This document shows, in pieces, positions 1 to 6,234 of a stretch of DNA of 11,181 nucleotides; within the stretch, counting starts at the first letter, position 1; every line of letters starts with the position of its first letter. The notes below the pieces were generated by a model, which had not been told where the DNA came from, made no database searches, and saw nothing but the letters and a program-made list of their open reading frames with translations. This DNA comes from Pseudobdellovibrionaceae bacterium. Lineage in GTDB: Bacteria; Bdellovibrionota; Bdellovibrionia; Bdellovibrionales; Bdellovibrionaceae. The position numbers were made by a program, and so were the translations under genes. The stretch covers positions 1 through 11,181 of the forward strand of contig JACMRP010000019.1 of NCBI GenBank assembly GCA_014376325.1, written 5' to 3'.

Positions 1-11
1 ACGTCATCTAA

Positions 12-477
12 ACAGTATCGACAAACGAGAAGAAACTCGAGGATGCATTGAAAGTTCCGACCAGCGCAGAACGTCGCGCGAAAGCGCTCACCGAAGCCGT
101 TGAAAATCACGAAGGTGGATTAATCAAATACATCGCGCGCAAGATAGGCCTATGACTTAGATGCCGCCTTCGACTCGCTCGGAGCATGGCTCACGAAAGT
201 GGCGCAGAATAAAATTCTGGACCGGTTCCGCAAACAAAAACGCGTGAGCGATCACCAAGTTCAAACCCGGGCAGATTCCCCGTCAGATGCGGTCTCTCAA
301 GACCGACCCGACGAAGAATGGACGAGAACCTGGCTCCGCGAAGAGATCGCGGCGATCACCGGCCGCCGTCTGAACACTTTACTTTCACAAAAAAGATACG
401 CGATTCAATTTCTAAGAACCTATCTGAAGGAGTTTTACGATGAACTCTGCAGAACAAATTCAAGACCCAAAAAATGA
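12..477 (+). pseudogene. Remnant of an ECF-type RNA polymerase sigma factor, frameshifted and internally deleted
   Basis: No intact frame spans the gene, but its pieces read as one sigma-70 family protein. Frame 3 (12-155) gives a helical N-terminus ending in ENHEGGLIKYIARKIGL before a TGA. Frame 1 picks up from about 148 (YDLDAAFDSLGAWLTKVAQNKILDRFRKQKR), resembling the end of sigma region 2, where ECF factors read WLxxIAxNxxxDxxR. After a polar linker, frame 1 continues REEIAAITGRRLNTLLSQKRYAIQFLRTYLKEFYDEL, the helix-turn-helix of region 4. The stretch between KIG and FDSLGAWL is too short to hold the core-binding and -10 recognition helices. The stretch between DEEWTR and REEIAAITG lacks the first half of region 4. 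So I infer a +1 shift near 149 and two in-frame deletions. The original stop was probably near 460; frame 1 runs to TGA 475-477 and overlaps the next gene. The promoter and possibly the true start lie at or beyond the window edge. Confidence 0.68.
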
Positions 478-780
478 CGGTAGTCCCCACCAAGAAAAAC
501 GCGGTCGCTGCGGAGGCGCTCGCCGATTCTTGGGAATACCGATCATGATCGCTTTTTTGTTGGTCAAATCCGGCTTGGTATTTTTTCTGTGGAACGAATT
601 AATTCCTCAATTATTTCACGGACCGATGCTGACGTACTTGCAAGCGGTCGAGCTGATGATCCTTGCGAAACTGCTGGTCGACGATTCGGCGGACATCGCG
701 GTGGCGGACCATGGAAAGACTTATCACAAGAAGAGCGAGAAAAATTGCGAAATCATCTGCGCGGTCGCCACGGATTGTAG
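440..780 (+). pseudogene. Remnant of the small membrane protein paired with the sigma factor, frameshifted
   Basis: The start ATG at 440 is preceded by AAGGAG (427-432) and lies inside the end of the sigma reading frame, as in a translationally coupled pair. Frame 2 encodes a basic N-terminus and one hydrophobic segment (IPIMIAFLLVKSGLVFFLWNEL), then LIPQLFHGPMLTYLQAVELMILAKLLV, a second amphipathic or membrane segment. After V at 677-679 this frame becomes nonsense-like (DDSADIAVADHGKTYHKK). The expected Gly/His-rich tail continues in frame 1 (FGGHRGGGPWKDLSQEEREKLRNHLRGRHGL) to TAG 778-780. The layout WNxLxPxLF, then QAxxLMxLAKLL, then GGHRGG and EEREKLR matches small proteins often encoded after ECF sigma factors and thought to act as membrane partners or anti-sigma-like modulators. 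The frameshift falls near 680. If it were a single sequencing error the protein would be intact, but the damage to the neighbour argues for real decay. Confidence 0.6.
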
Positions 781-1016
781 TGGGTCAAGCAACGCAGAGG
801 TTTCTGGATTCCGGGAAGCTCTGCGTTTTCACCGGGCCAACACTCGCGAGAGATTTTCGGTCGAAGTTTAGTTCTGGCTCACAAGGAAGAGCTTGGCTGG
901 GCCTGGGTGAAAAAACTTGAGTCTTCTGAGGCATCTATCCCAGTCTGAAACCTAGAGACACAGTAATCTTTTGCCATCTAAATTACATTTGTTTGATGAC
1001 CGTCTCCAAATTTTTT
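781..1016. other. Stretch without a recognisable gene, 781-1016
   Basis: This lies between the decayed membrane gene and the GNAT promoter. Frame 1 stays open for 55 codons immediately after TAG 778-780 (to TGA 946-948) and reads as a Trp-rich peptide, WVKQRRGFWIPGSSAF and later LAHKEELGWAWVKKLE. It has no start codon with a ribosome binding site and I recognise no family. It may be the tail of another eroded gene. From 949 on the DNA becomes A+T-rich and looks non-coding. Confidence 0.3.
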
Positions 1017-1022
1017 TATATT
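993..1022 (+). promoter_or_regulatory. Candidate sigma-70-type promoter for the GNAT gene
   Basis: TTGATG (993-998) and TATATT (1017-1022) are 18 bases apart, with 4/6 and 5/6 matches to the consensus. Transcription would begin only a base or two before the ATG at 1031, so the mRNA may be leaderless or nearly so. This agrees with the lack of a well-placed Shine-Dalgarno sequence. The region is A+T-rich, so chance matches are likely. Confidence 0.4.
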
Positions 1023-1030
1023 ATTCGAGA

Positions 1031-1468
1031 ATGATAATAAGACCTGTAAAGCTCGATGATTTTTCCGCCTGGTTATCCCTTTGGGAAGGATATAATTCTT
1101 TTTATAAAAGATCCATCCCTGAAGAAGTCACAATAAAAACTTGGAAGCGATTTTTAGATCCCCACGAGACTGTGCATGCGCTAGTTGCAGAAGTTGATGG
1201 AAGACTTGTCGGATTTACTGCGTATCTCTTTCATCGGCATACGGCGCTGCTGAATGATGTCTGCTATCTTCAAGATCTGTATACCGAAGAAAAATTTAGA
1301 GGAAAGAGTATCGGCAAATCACTGATTTTAGCGGTATCTGAGCAAGCGAAAGAGAACGGCTCAACGCAGGTATATTGGATGACCCACGAGTCGAATGAAG
1401 CTGCAAGAGTCTTATACGATAAAGTAGCCAAACACACGGGCTTCATAGTTTATAGCAAACGTACGTAA
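1031..1468 (+). CDS. GNAT-family N-acetyltransferase
   Basis: The 145-residue product has the length and layout of a single-domain GNAT enzyme, which moves an acetyl group from acetyl-CoA to an amine. It opens with MIIRPVKLDDFSAW, the usual first strand and helix. LVAEVDGRLVGFTAYLF (51-67) is the central strand pair. LQDLYTEEKFRGKSIGKSLI (80-99) carries the acetyl-CoA pyrophosphate loop R90-G-K-S-I-G95. NEAARVLYDKVAKHTGFIVY (122-141) is the typical C-terminal helix and strand. I chose ATG 1031 over an upstream in-frame TTG at 971 because the family homology begins at MIIRP and residues 971-1030 look random. The substrate cannot be told from sequence. A hand count gives about 41% G+C, lower than murJ next door, which together with its place beside decayed genes suggests later acquisition. 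Confidence 0.88.
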   Translation: MIIRPVKLDDFSAWLSLWEGYNSFYKRSIPEEVTIKTWKRFLDPHETVHALVAEVDGRLVGFTAYLFHRHTALLNDVCYLQDLYTEEKFRGKSIGKSLILAVSEQAKENGSTQVYWMTHESNEAARVLYDKVAKHTGFIVYSKRT

Positions 1469-1500
1469 ACTTAAACGCTTGCCAGGATTCAAAACTTGCC

Positions 1501-1525
1501 CGCACCGTAGCGGCGAACCCGTGCG
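1501..1525 (-). terminator. Possible weak terminator after murJ
   Basis: Just past the murJ stop (TAA, 1526-1528 on minus) the minus strand can pair CGCAC (1525-1521) with GTGCG (1505-1501) around a 15-base loop. A TTTTG run follows several bases later. The stem is short and the T-run is displaced, so this is only a candidate. Confidence 0.25.
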
Positions 1526-3106
1526 TTATCGCGAGCTTTCATCAAGGCGCTTCGTTTTCCTCGAAAGTGCAACGAGTTCTTCAACGCCGAGGAGCTTACT
1601 CGCAACTGCGTAGACGACGGTGCCGATCGCGATCGTAAGTGCGAGTATCCCGACTTTCGCGATGTAGCCATTGCCAACAATATTCGCGAGAACTCCGTGA
1701 CCTTGTAACACGAGGGCCATCAGGGCGCCCGCACCCACGAACTTCGACAAGTGCACAAACAATTTCGCGTAATCGAAGGACCCCACAAATTTGCGGTAAC
1801 ACGCGAGCAACAAAATGATATTCAGCGCCGCACTGGCCGCCGACGAAGCAACGAGTCCCTGAAGCCCCCACTGCGCCATCATGAGTGGCGCCAAAGTCAT
1901 GTGCATGATGAGCGCGACACATGCAACCACCGCAGGAAACCACGTATTTTTAATCGCGTAATAAGACGGTACGAGCACGCGCACGGCGCTCGCAAAAATC
2001 AACAGCACCGCGTAGATTCTTAAGACCGCGGCCGTTGCTTCGGCATCCTGCATGGTGAACCGTCCACGCATAAATAAAACTTCGACGATCGGCAAAGCCA
2101 AAACGTACAAACCCAAAGCGGCCGGCACCGCGATGAATAAATTCAGTCGCAAATAATAATTCGCGGTCGAAGCCATCCGGGCCCGCTCCCCGCGCGCCCA
2201 CATTCCCGAGAGCGAAGGCAATAAGGCCGCGCCCAAACTCACCGCCACGAGCGACAGCGGAAGTTCCAGTAAACGATCGGCCCAGTAGATGTACGAAATC
2301 GCGCCGTCGCCAAGGCCGCTTGCGTATTTTAAATTTACGATCGTCGTAAATTGCAGCAAACCCATTCCGAGCAATCCCGGAAGCATGTTTCGCAAAATGC
2401 GCCCGACGTCGGCGTTGCCGCGAAAATCTACCCCACGAGGCATCGCTTTCAATCGAACCAATGCCGGCACCAAGATGGCCATTTGCAGCGCTCCGCCCGC
2501 AAGAACTCCCCAAGCAAGTCCGTCACCCACAAACGGAAACCACGTCCCGGGTAAGACCGTCGACACGATCATCGCGACGTTAAAGAGCATGGGCGCCATG
2601 GCCGGCAACGCAAACTTTCCGTAAGCATTCAGGATCCCCATGAAGTAGGCATACACCGAAATAAAAAATACGAAACCGAACATGATGCGGGCCATCCGTA
2701 CCGTCAGAGCTAATTTCTCGGGCTCATAGTTGGAACTCAGCATGAGGCGCATCAAAGGTTCCACGAAAACAATCCCCGCCGTCGTGAGCACCGTCAGAAA
2801 CAACAGCAACAGCGTGTAAAAGCCATTCGCGAGGTTTTGCGCCCGCTCTGGGGAATCCACGCGAGCTTCGACAAAGACCGGAATAAAACTGACAGACAAC
2901 GAGCCTTCCCCCAGTAAACGCCTGAAAAGATTGGGAAGTCGAAAGGCCGCGGTCCACGCGTCGGTGACCTCTCGGCTGAAAAGCGCCGCCAGTGCCATAT
3001 CCCTGAGCAGGCCCAAGATGCGACTCGAAAATGTCCCGGCAGACATGCTAAGTGCTTGGAGAGTTACGTTTTTTCGTACTTCTTTGCTTGAATCGCCTGG
3101 GGCCAT
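1526..3106 (-). CDS. murJ: Lipid II flippase MurJ (MviN family)
   Basis: MurJ flips the peptidoglycan precursor lipid II from the cytoplasmic to the periplasmic face of the inner membrane. The 526-residue product is strongly hydrophobic, consistent with the family's 14 membrane helices and usual length of about 510-530. Family motifs are clear: SSRILGLLRDMALAALFS (27-44) with R29 and R35; D49 in the next helix; FRLPNLFRRLLGEGSLSVSFIPVF (55-78) with R62/R63; and YWADRLLELPLSLVAVSLGAALLPSLS (274-300) with R278 and E281. These correspond to cavity residues important in E. coli MurJ (R18, R24, D39, R52, R270, E273). The ATG at 3106 is preceded on the minus strand by AGGTG. The gene diverges from rpsT with 51 bases between starts; murJ beside rpsT is also seen in many gammaproteobacteria. 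The last 15 or so residues are polar and likely cytoplasmic. Confidence 0.96.
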   Translation of the reverse strand: MAPGDSSKEVRKNVTLQALSMSAGTFSSRILGLLRDMALAALFSREVTDAWTAAFRLPNLFRRLLGEGSLSVSFIPVFVEARVDSPERAQNLANGFYTLLLLFLTVLTTAGIVFVEPLMRLMLSSNYEPEKLALTVRMARIMFGFVFFISVYAYFMGILNAYGKFALPAMAPMLFNVAMIVSTVLPGTWFPFVGDGLAWGVLAGGALQMAILVPALVRLKAMPRGVDFRGNADVGRILRNMLPGLLGMGLLQFTTIVNLKYASGLGDGAISYIYWADRLLELPLSLVAVSLGAALLPSLSGMWARGERARMASTANYYLRLNLFIAVPAALGLYVLALPIVEVLFMRGRFTMQDAEATAAVLRIYAVLLIFASAVRVLVPSYYAIKNTWFPAVVACVALIMHMTLAPLMMAQWGLQGLVASSAASAALNIILLLACYRKFVGSFDYAKLFVHLSKFVGAGALMALVLQGHGVLANIVGNGYIAKVGILALTIAIGTVVYAVASKLLGVEELVALSRKTKRLDESSR

Positions 3107-3116
3107 GTGCTATCAC
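3088..3116 (+). promoter_or_regulatory. Candidate promoter for rpsT
   Basis: TTGAAT (3088-3093) and TATCAC (3111-3116) are separated by 17 bases and lie upstream of rpsT, overlapping the first codons of the divergent murJ. The -35 is a fair match and the -10 only moderate. It implies a leader of roughly 35 bases. Confidence 0.3.
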
Positions 3117-3157
3117 CTGTGCTCTAGTTTACAAATGCTTAGTGTGGAGGTTATCCC

Positions 3158-3430
3158 TTGGCAAATCATAAGTCTGCAGCAAAACGCGCTCGTCAATCTG
3201 TTAAACGTACTGCCGTGAACAGCAATCGTCGTAGCAAAGTGCGCACCGAAGAGAAAAAATTAATGAAAGCAATCGAAGCTAAAGACGTGAAGTCACTTCC
3301 AGCATTGCTTGGCGAAGTGATGAGCAAAATGGCTCAAGCGGCTCAAAAAGGTGTTTTCGGAAAGAATACAGCTTCCCGCAAAATCAGCCGACTTTCTGCT
3401 CGCGTTCACGCTGCTATCAGCGCGAAGTAA
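3158..3430 (+). CDS. rpsT: 30S ribosomal protein S20
   Basis: S20 binds 16S rRNA early in assembly of the small ribosomal subunit. The 90-residue product matches the family in length and sequence: MANHKSAAKRARQSVKRTAVNSNRRSKVRTEEKKLMKAI at the N-terminus, then helices rich in Lys, Arg and Ala, ending SARVHAAISAK. The three long helices expected for S20 are evident from composition. The start is TTG at 3158, fixed by a strong GGAGG (3146-3150) seven bases upstream and by the invariant M-A-N-H-K-S-A opening. E. coli rpsT also starts with UUG and is repressed translationally by excess S20, so the same control may apply here (inference). The gene stands alone between divergent murJ and the convergent PilZ gene. 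Confidence 0.98.
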   Translation: MANHKSAAKRARQSVKRTAVNSNRRSKVRTEEKKLMKAIEAKDVKSLPALLGEVMSKMAQAAQKGVFGKNTASRKISRLSARVHAAISAK

Positions 3431-3469
3431 TTGCGAAAGCCGAGTTATATTTCGGGACAATATTTAAGT

Positions 3470-3501
3470 TAACTAGCTCGATTCAATGAATGTGCTAGTT
3501 A
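3470..3501. terminator. Stem-loop between convergent rpsT and the PilZ gene
   Basis: TAACTAGC (3470-3477) pairs perfectly with GCTAGTTA (3494-3501), and an inner ATTC/GAAT pair (3481-3484 with 3488-3491) can extend the stem. It sits between two convergent genes, and its right arm contains the PilZ stop codon (3495-3497 on minus). No proper T-run follows on either strand, so it is either a weak bidirectional terminator or an mRNA 3'-end stabiliser. Confidence 0.4.
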
Positions 3502-3836
3502 GAAATAGTCCGAGTCGATACAAAGGCTCGGATTTGTCGTTTAAAGGACAGTGGAATGACGTCGAAGGCGATCCCGTGCGTGACGGTGCCATGCTTCGCA
3601 ATCACCGTCTTGATCAGTCCACGCAAAGTCACAAAGGTTCCATTCGGAATCTGAAAATTCAAAACTAATTCCCGCCCCTCGGTCAAAGCGTATTCGCTCA
3701 CGATCGACATTCCGCCCTCGCCGATTTCGCCGCTCGTACAAATGAAGTAAGCTCCGTCAAACAACACTCCCACTTTCTTGTGCAGCGGGCGTCTTGGATA
3801 TTTTCGACGAAATGAATATTTCTCTTCTGAATTCAT
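3495..3836 (-). CDS. Small single-domain PilZ protein with a non-canonical second motif
   Basis: The 113-residue product has the size of a stand-alone PilZ domain, a beta-barrel that often binds the messenger cyclic di-GMP. The N-terminus RRKYPRRPLHKKVGVLFDG supplies the arginine motif (R11-K-Y-P-R15, RxxxR). The second motif, normally [D/N]xSxxG, reads E37-I-G-E-G-G42 in SGEIGEGGMSIVSEYAL: the acidic residue is Glu and the Ser is Gly. Later strands are visible (RELVLNFQIPNGTFVTLRGLIKTV, then HGIAFDVIP). Nucleotide binding is therefore uncertain; it may bind weakly or work through a protein partner. No membrane segment or signal is present, so it should be cytoplasmic. The ATG at 3836 has a modest AGGTAG upstream on the minus strand. 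It is transcribed away from the antiporter gene and converges on rpsT. Confidence 0.8.
   Translation of the reverse strand: MNSEEKYSFRRKYPRRPLHKKVGVLFDGAYFICTSGEIGEGGMSIVSEYALTEGRELVLNFQIPNGTFVTLRGLIKTVIAKHGTVTHGIAFDVIPLSFKRQIRAFVSTRTISN
3509..3535 (+). terminator. Second possible terminator for rpsT, inside the PilZ gene
   Basis: TCCGAG (3509-3514) and CTCGGA (3527-3532) form a six-base stem with a 12-base loop, followed by TTTGTCGTTT. For rpsT transcripts this would be a modest terminator reading into the antisense of the PilZ 3' end. The T-run is interrupted. Confidence 0.3.
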
Positions 3837-3856
3837 ACTCTACCTATCGGTCTATT

Positions 3857-3878
3857 GCCGCTTCCCCTTGAAAGCGGC
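3857..3878. other. Perfect 7-bp dyad in the divergent PilZ / antiporter intergenic region
   Basis: GCCGCTT (3857-3863) and AAGCGGC (3872-3878) flank eight bases in the 101-base gap between divergent genes. No T-run follows on either strand, so a terminator is unlikely. It could be a protein-binding dyad or a 5'-leader hairpin for the PilZ mRNA. Confidence 0.3.
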
Positions 3879-3937
3879 GGCGCAGACTGGACTTAAATCT
3901 GGACCTTTCCACTGAAGTCTCTTAGATTTGGTGGCAC

Positions 3938-5764
3938 ATGGAAATGCAGACATTTTTATTTCAGATTTTTGTGGTTCTGGGATCCTCCGTTTTACTGGTG
4001 GCCCTGTTTCAGCGATTGGGCCTCGGCAGTATCTTAGGATACCTTGCGGCAGGCATCCTGATCGGACCGCAAGTGACCGGGGTTATTAAAGACCCGCATT
4101 CGATGGAAAGCTTTGCCGAGTTTGGTGTCGTTTTTTTGCTTTTTATGATCGGCGTAGAACTTCAACCAAAGCGCCTTTGGGCAATGAAAAAAACTTTGCT
4201 CGGTTTCGGTGGCTTGCAGATTTTATTCTGCACCGCCGTTTTTACGTTGCTTGCACGCACGCTCGATATTTCTTGGGGTAGCAGTTTGGTCGCGGGCTTT
4301 GCGCTGTCGCTTTCGTCCACGGCTTTCGCTTTGCAGTCACTCACCGAAAAGAAAGTACTGAATACTGAATTCGGTCGCGGATCGTTTGCGATCTTGTTGA
4401 TGCAAGACGTGGTCGCGATCCCCGCCTTAGCGATCATTCCAACTTTAGGTTTAGCCGCTGCAACACAGTCGCACGAAGTGCTGTGGGGCCAGGCGGCACT
4501 GATTGTGGTCGGGCTTGCGCTGCTGAGTCGGTTTGTCATGGGGCCATTTTTCCGGCAGATCGCGACGCTTCGAAGCCGCGAACTTTTCACCGGCGTGACT
4601 CTGATGATCGTGATGGGCGTCGCTTTTTTAATGCACCAATCAGGACTTTCGATGGCACTTGGGGCATTTTTGGCCGGAGTTTTTCTTTCGGAATCGGAAT
4701 ACCGTCACGAACTTGAAGCGGACCTTGAACCTTTCCGTGGATTGTTCATGGGTTTATTTTTCGTTTCGGTTGGCAGTACGGTGAATCTTTCACTGATCTT
4801 TCAGCACCCGGTTCAGATTATTTTGCTGACGGTCGTTTATATGATGGTTAAAGCCGTCGTCATCTACGCGATCGGGCGAACGATGCGGTTGAATTCTTCA
4901 TCTTCAAGAAATTTGGCCGTTTATTTGGTTCAGGGTGGTGAATTCGCGTTCGTCATTTTTGGCGTCAGCCAAAGTACGGACGTCTTGTCTGCAGACTGGT
5001 CCCAACGCATGACCGTTATGGTGACCCTGTCGATGCTGATCAGTCCGTTTATCATGGTTGCCAACGATAAATTCCACGCGTGCGTTGCAACTAAGAAACC
5101 AGTTCCCGTCTACGACGAAATCATCGGCAACAACGCGCAAGTGATCATCGCTGGCTTTGGGCGTTTCGGACAAATTTTTGGCCGTATCTTGCGGACGCAG
5201 GATATTCCTTTCATCGCGATTGACCATGATTCTGAACAAATCGATTTGCTAAGAAAATTCGGCAATAAAGTATTTTACGGAGACGCTTCCCGCAAAGAAA
5301 TTTTAGAGGCCGCCGGCGCGGCTAACGCCAAGTATTTTGTAATCGCGGTCGACGACATGGAAACCGCCAACGACATCGCAACCACGCTGACCGAAGAGCA
5401 TCCGCATTTGAAAATTTTCGCTCGCGTTCGGAACCGGGCGCATTTATTTGAAATGATGGAACTCGGCATTCAGCACACCAAACGCGAAACGATCGAATCC
5501 AGTCTTGCACTGACAAAAGAGCTGTTAGTTGAAATGGGTTACGCCGAAAAACGCGCGACTTCAATGATCGACCGCTTCCGCGTCCACGATGAGCGCATGG
5601 CCGAAGAGCAGTTCAAAGTTCGAAAAGACGATAAGGTTTTGATCGACGTTTCTCGCCAGGGCGTTCAGCAGCTCGCGCAAGTACTGCGCGAAGATTCGGA
5701 CAAAACTTACATTGAAACTGACGTTGCTGAGTTGGCAGCTGAGCCGGAGGATAAACCCCTATGA
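3938..5764 (+). CDS. KefB/KefC-type monovalent cation:proton antiporter (CPA2) with C-terminal NAD-binding RCK domain
   Basis: This 608-residue protein should exchange K+ or Na+ for H+ across the inner membrane. Residues 1 to about 385 hold some 12 hydrophobic segments of the Na+/H+-exchanger fold. Within them are LSLSSTAFALQSL, the motif LMQDVVAIPALA with D157 as the probable ion-site aspartate, and YRHELEADLEPFRGLFMGLFF (255-275), very like the KefC loop HALESDIEPFKGLLLGLFF that takes part in gating. From about 395 a TrkA-N/RCK domain starts (NNAQVIIAGFGRFGQIFGRIL) with the nucleotide-binding G406-F-G-R-F-G411 and an acidic end to the second strand (FIAIDHD). The last 50 or so residues are charged and variable. 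E. coli KefB/KefC length is about 600-620. No KefF/KefG-like quinone reductase gene is adjacent. The stop overlaps the next start as ATGA. ATG 3944 (codon 3) lies better behind GGTGG (3930-3934) and could be the real start. Confidence 0.92.
   Translation: MEMQTFLFQIFVVLGSSVLLVALFQRLGLGSILGYLAAGILIGPQVTGVIKDPHSMESFAEFGVVFLLFMIGVELQPKRLWAMKKTLLGFGGLQILFCTAVFTLLARTLDISWGSSLVAGFALSLSSTAFALQSLTEKKVLNTEFGRGSFAILLMQDVVAIPALAIIPTLGLAAATQSHEVLWGQAALIVVGLALLSRFVMGPFFRQIATLRSRELFTGVTLMIVMGVAFLMHQSGLSMALGAFLAGVFLSESEYRHELEADLEPFRGLFMGLFFVSVGSTVNLSLIFQHPVQIILLTVVYMMVKAVVIYAIGRTMRLNSSSSRNLAVYLVQGGEFAFVIFGVSQSTDVLSADWSQRMTVMVTLSMLISPFIMVANDKFHACVATKKPVPVYDEIIGNNAQVIIAGFGRFGQIFGRILRTQDIPFIAIDHDSEQIDLLRKFGNKVFYGDASRKEILEAAGAANAKYFVIAVDDMETANDIATTLTEEHPHLKIFARVRNRAHLFEMMELGIQHTKRETIESSLALTKELLVEMGYAEKRATSMIDRFRVHDERMAEEQFKVRKDDKVLIDVSRQGVQQLAQVLREDSDKTYIETDVAELAAEPEDKPL
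5746..5750 (+). promoter_or_regulatory. Strong ribosome binding site for the lipoprotein gene
   Basis: GGAGG at 5746-5750, ten bases before ATG 5761, lies inside the end of the antiporter gene. It supports the lipoprotein start and an operon in which the two genes are coupled by the ATGA overlap. Confidence 0.7.
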
Positions 5765-6231
5765 AGAATGTATTTTTCATTTTCGCTTTTGCTTTTGCTT
5801 TTGTATTAGCGTCTTGCAGAATCAAAGAAAAAGCCATCAATCATGACTACGATGTTTATATCCCGGTCGGCATGCAAACGGGTGGACAACCGATCGACGC
5901 TAATAAACCGAGCGGTTTTGACATTACAAACCAGGCAATGGGCCAAGCTTCGAACTCGGCGATCGAAGGCAAGGTCCTATTAAATGGCGATATTCCTCTG
6001 CCGTTATCCAGAGTTGAATTATCTCTATTTAGGAAAAATGAAACAAATCAATGGATCGAACTTACCAGAATCTCGACAGGGTCTGAAGGCGAGTTTCGAT
6101 TCACCCAAAGACTCACTCGCGGAGACTACGAACTCCGCATCGCAGACAAAAGTTACCAGGGCGTACTCGGCGTGAGTTTGACCGATCGCCCCGCACGCGG
6201 ACTGATCCTACAAGTAAGCCGGAAGAAATAA
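5761..6231 (+). CDS. Small lipoprotein with a transthyretin-like / carboxypeptidase-regulatory-like domain
   Basis: The 156-residue protein starts with a lipoprotein signal peptide: MKN, a Phe/Ala-rich core (VFFIFAFAFAFVL) and the lipobox L16-A-S-C19. C19 would be lipidated. The residue after it is Arg rather than Asp, so by the E. coli rule it would be sorted to the outer membrane. Residues 20-65 are polar and probably flexible. Residues 67-150 (SAIEGKVLLNGDIPLPLSRVELSLF, ISTGSEGEFRFTQRLTRGDYELRIADKSYQG) look like a beta-sandwich of the kind found in carboxypeptidase regulatory or Cna-B-like domains: G-x-V at the first strand, a G-E-F-R-F strand, then G-D-Y-E-L. Such domains usually bind or present surfaces rather than catalyse. 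Its tight coupling to the antiporter suggests co-expression, but I cannot assign a function. Confidence 0.8.
   Translation: MKNVFFIFAFAFAFVLASCRIKEKAINHDYDVYIPVGMQTGGQPIDANKPSGFDITNQAMGQASNSAIEGKVLLNGDIPLPLSRVELSLFRKNETNQWIELTRISTGSEGEFRFTQRLTRGDYELRIADKSYQGVLGVSLTDRPARGLILQVSRKK
5785..5802 (+). repeat. Three tandem GCTTTT hexamers in the lipoprotein signal sequence
   Basis: Three perfect copies of GCTTTT, preceded by a partial copy (TTTTC), encode the alternating Ala/Phe of the signal peptide core. Unit changes would keep frame and only lengthen or shorten the hydrophobic core by two residues. Confidence 0.8.
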
Positions 6232-6234
6232 ACT

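Noticed and set aside
589..780. Separate small gene in frame 1 at 589-780
   Set aside because: Its first half is nonsense while its second half (GGHRGGGPWKDLSQEEREKLR) is the displaced tail of the membrane gene starting at 440.
971..1030. Upstream TTG start for the GNAT gene
   Set aside because: The added 20 residues look random, the likely promoter lies inside this stretch, and family homology begins at MIIRP.
1489..3218. Several open frames antisense to or overlapping murJ (for example 1596-1943 minus, 2289-2624 plus)
   Set aside because: murJ fills this region with family motifs from end to end. The other frames have Arg/His-rich, low-complexity products and no ribosome binding sites.
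3857..3878. GCCGCTT/AAGCGGC hairpin as a terminator
   Set aside because: It lies between divergent starts, not after a gene, and no T-run follows on either strand.
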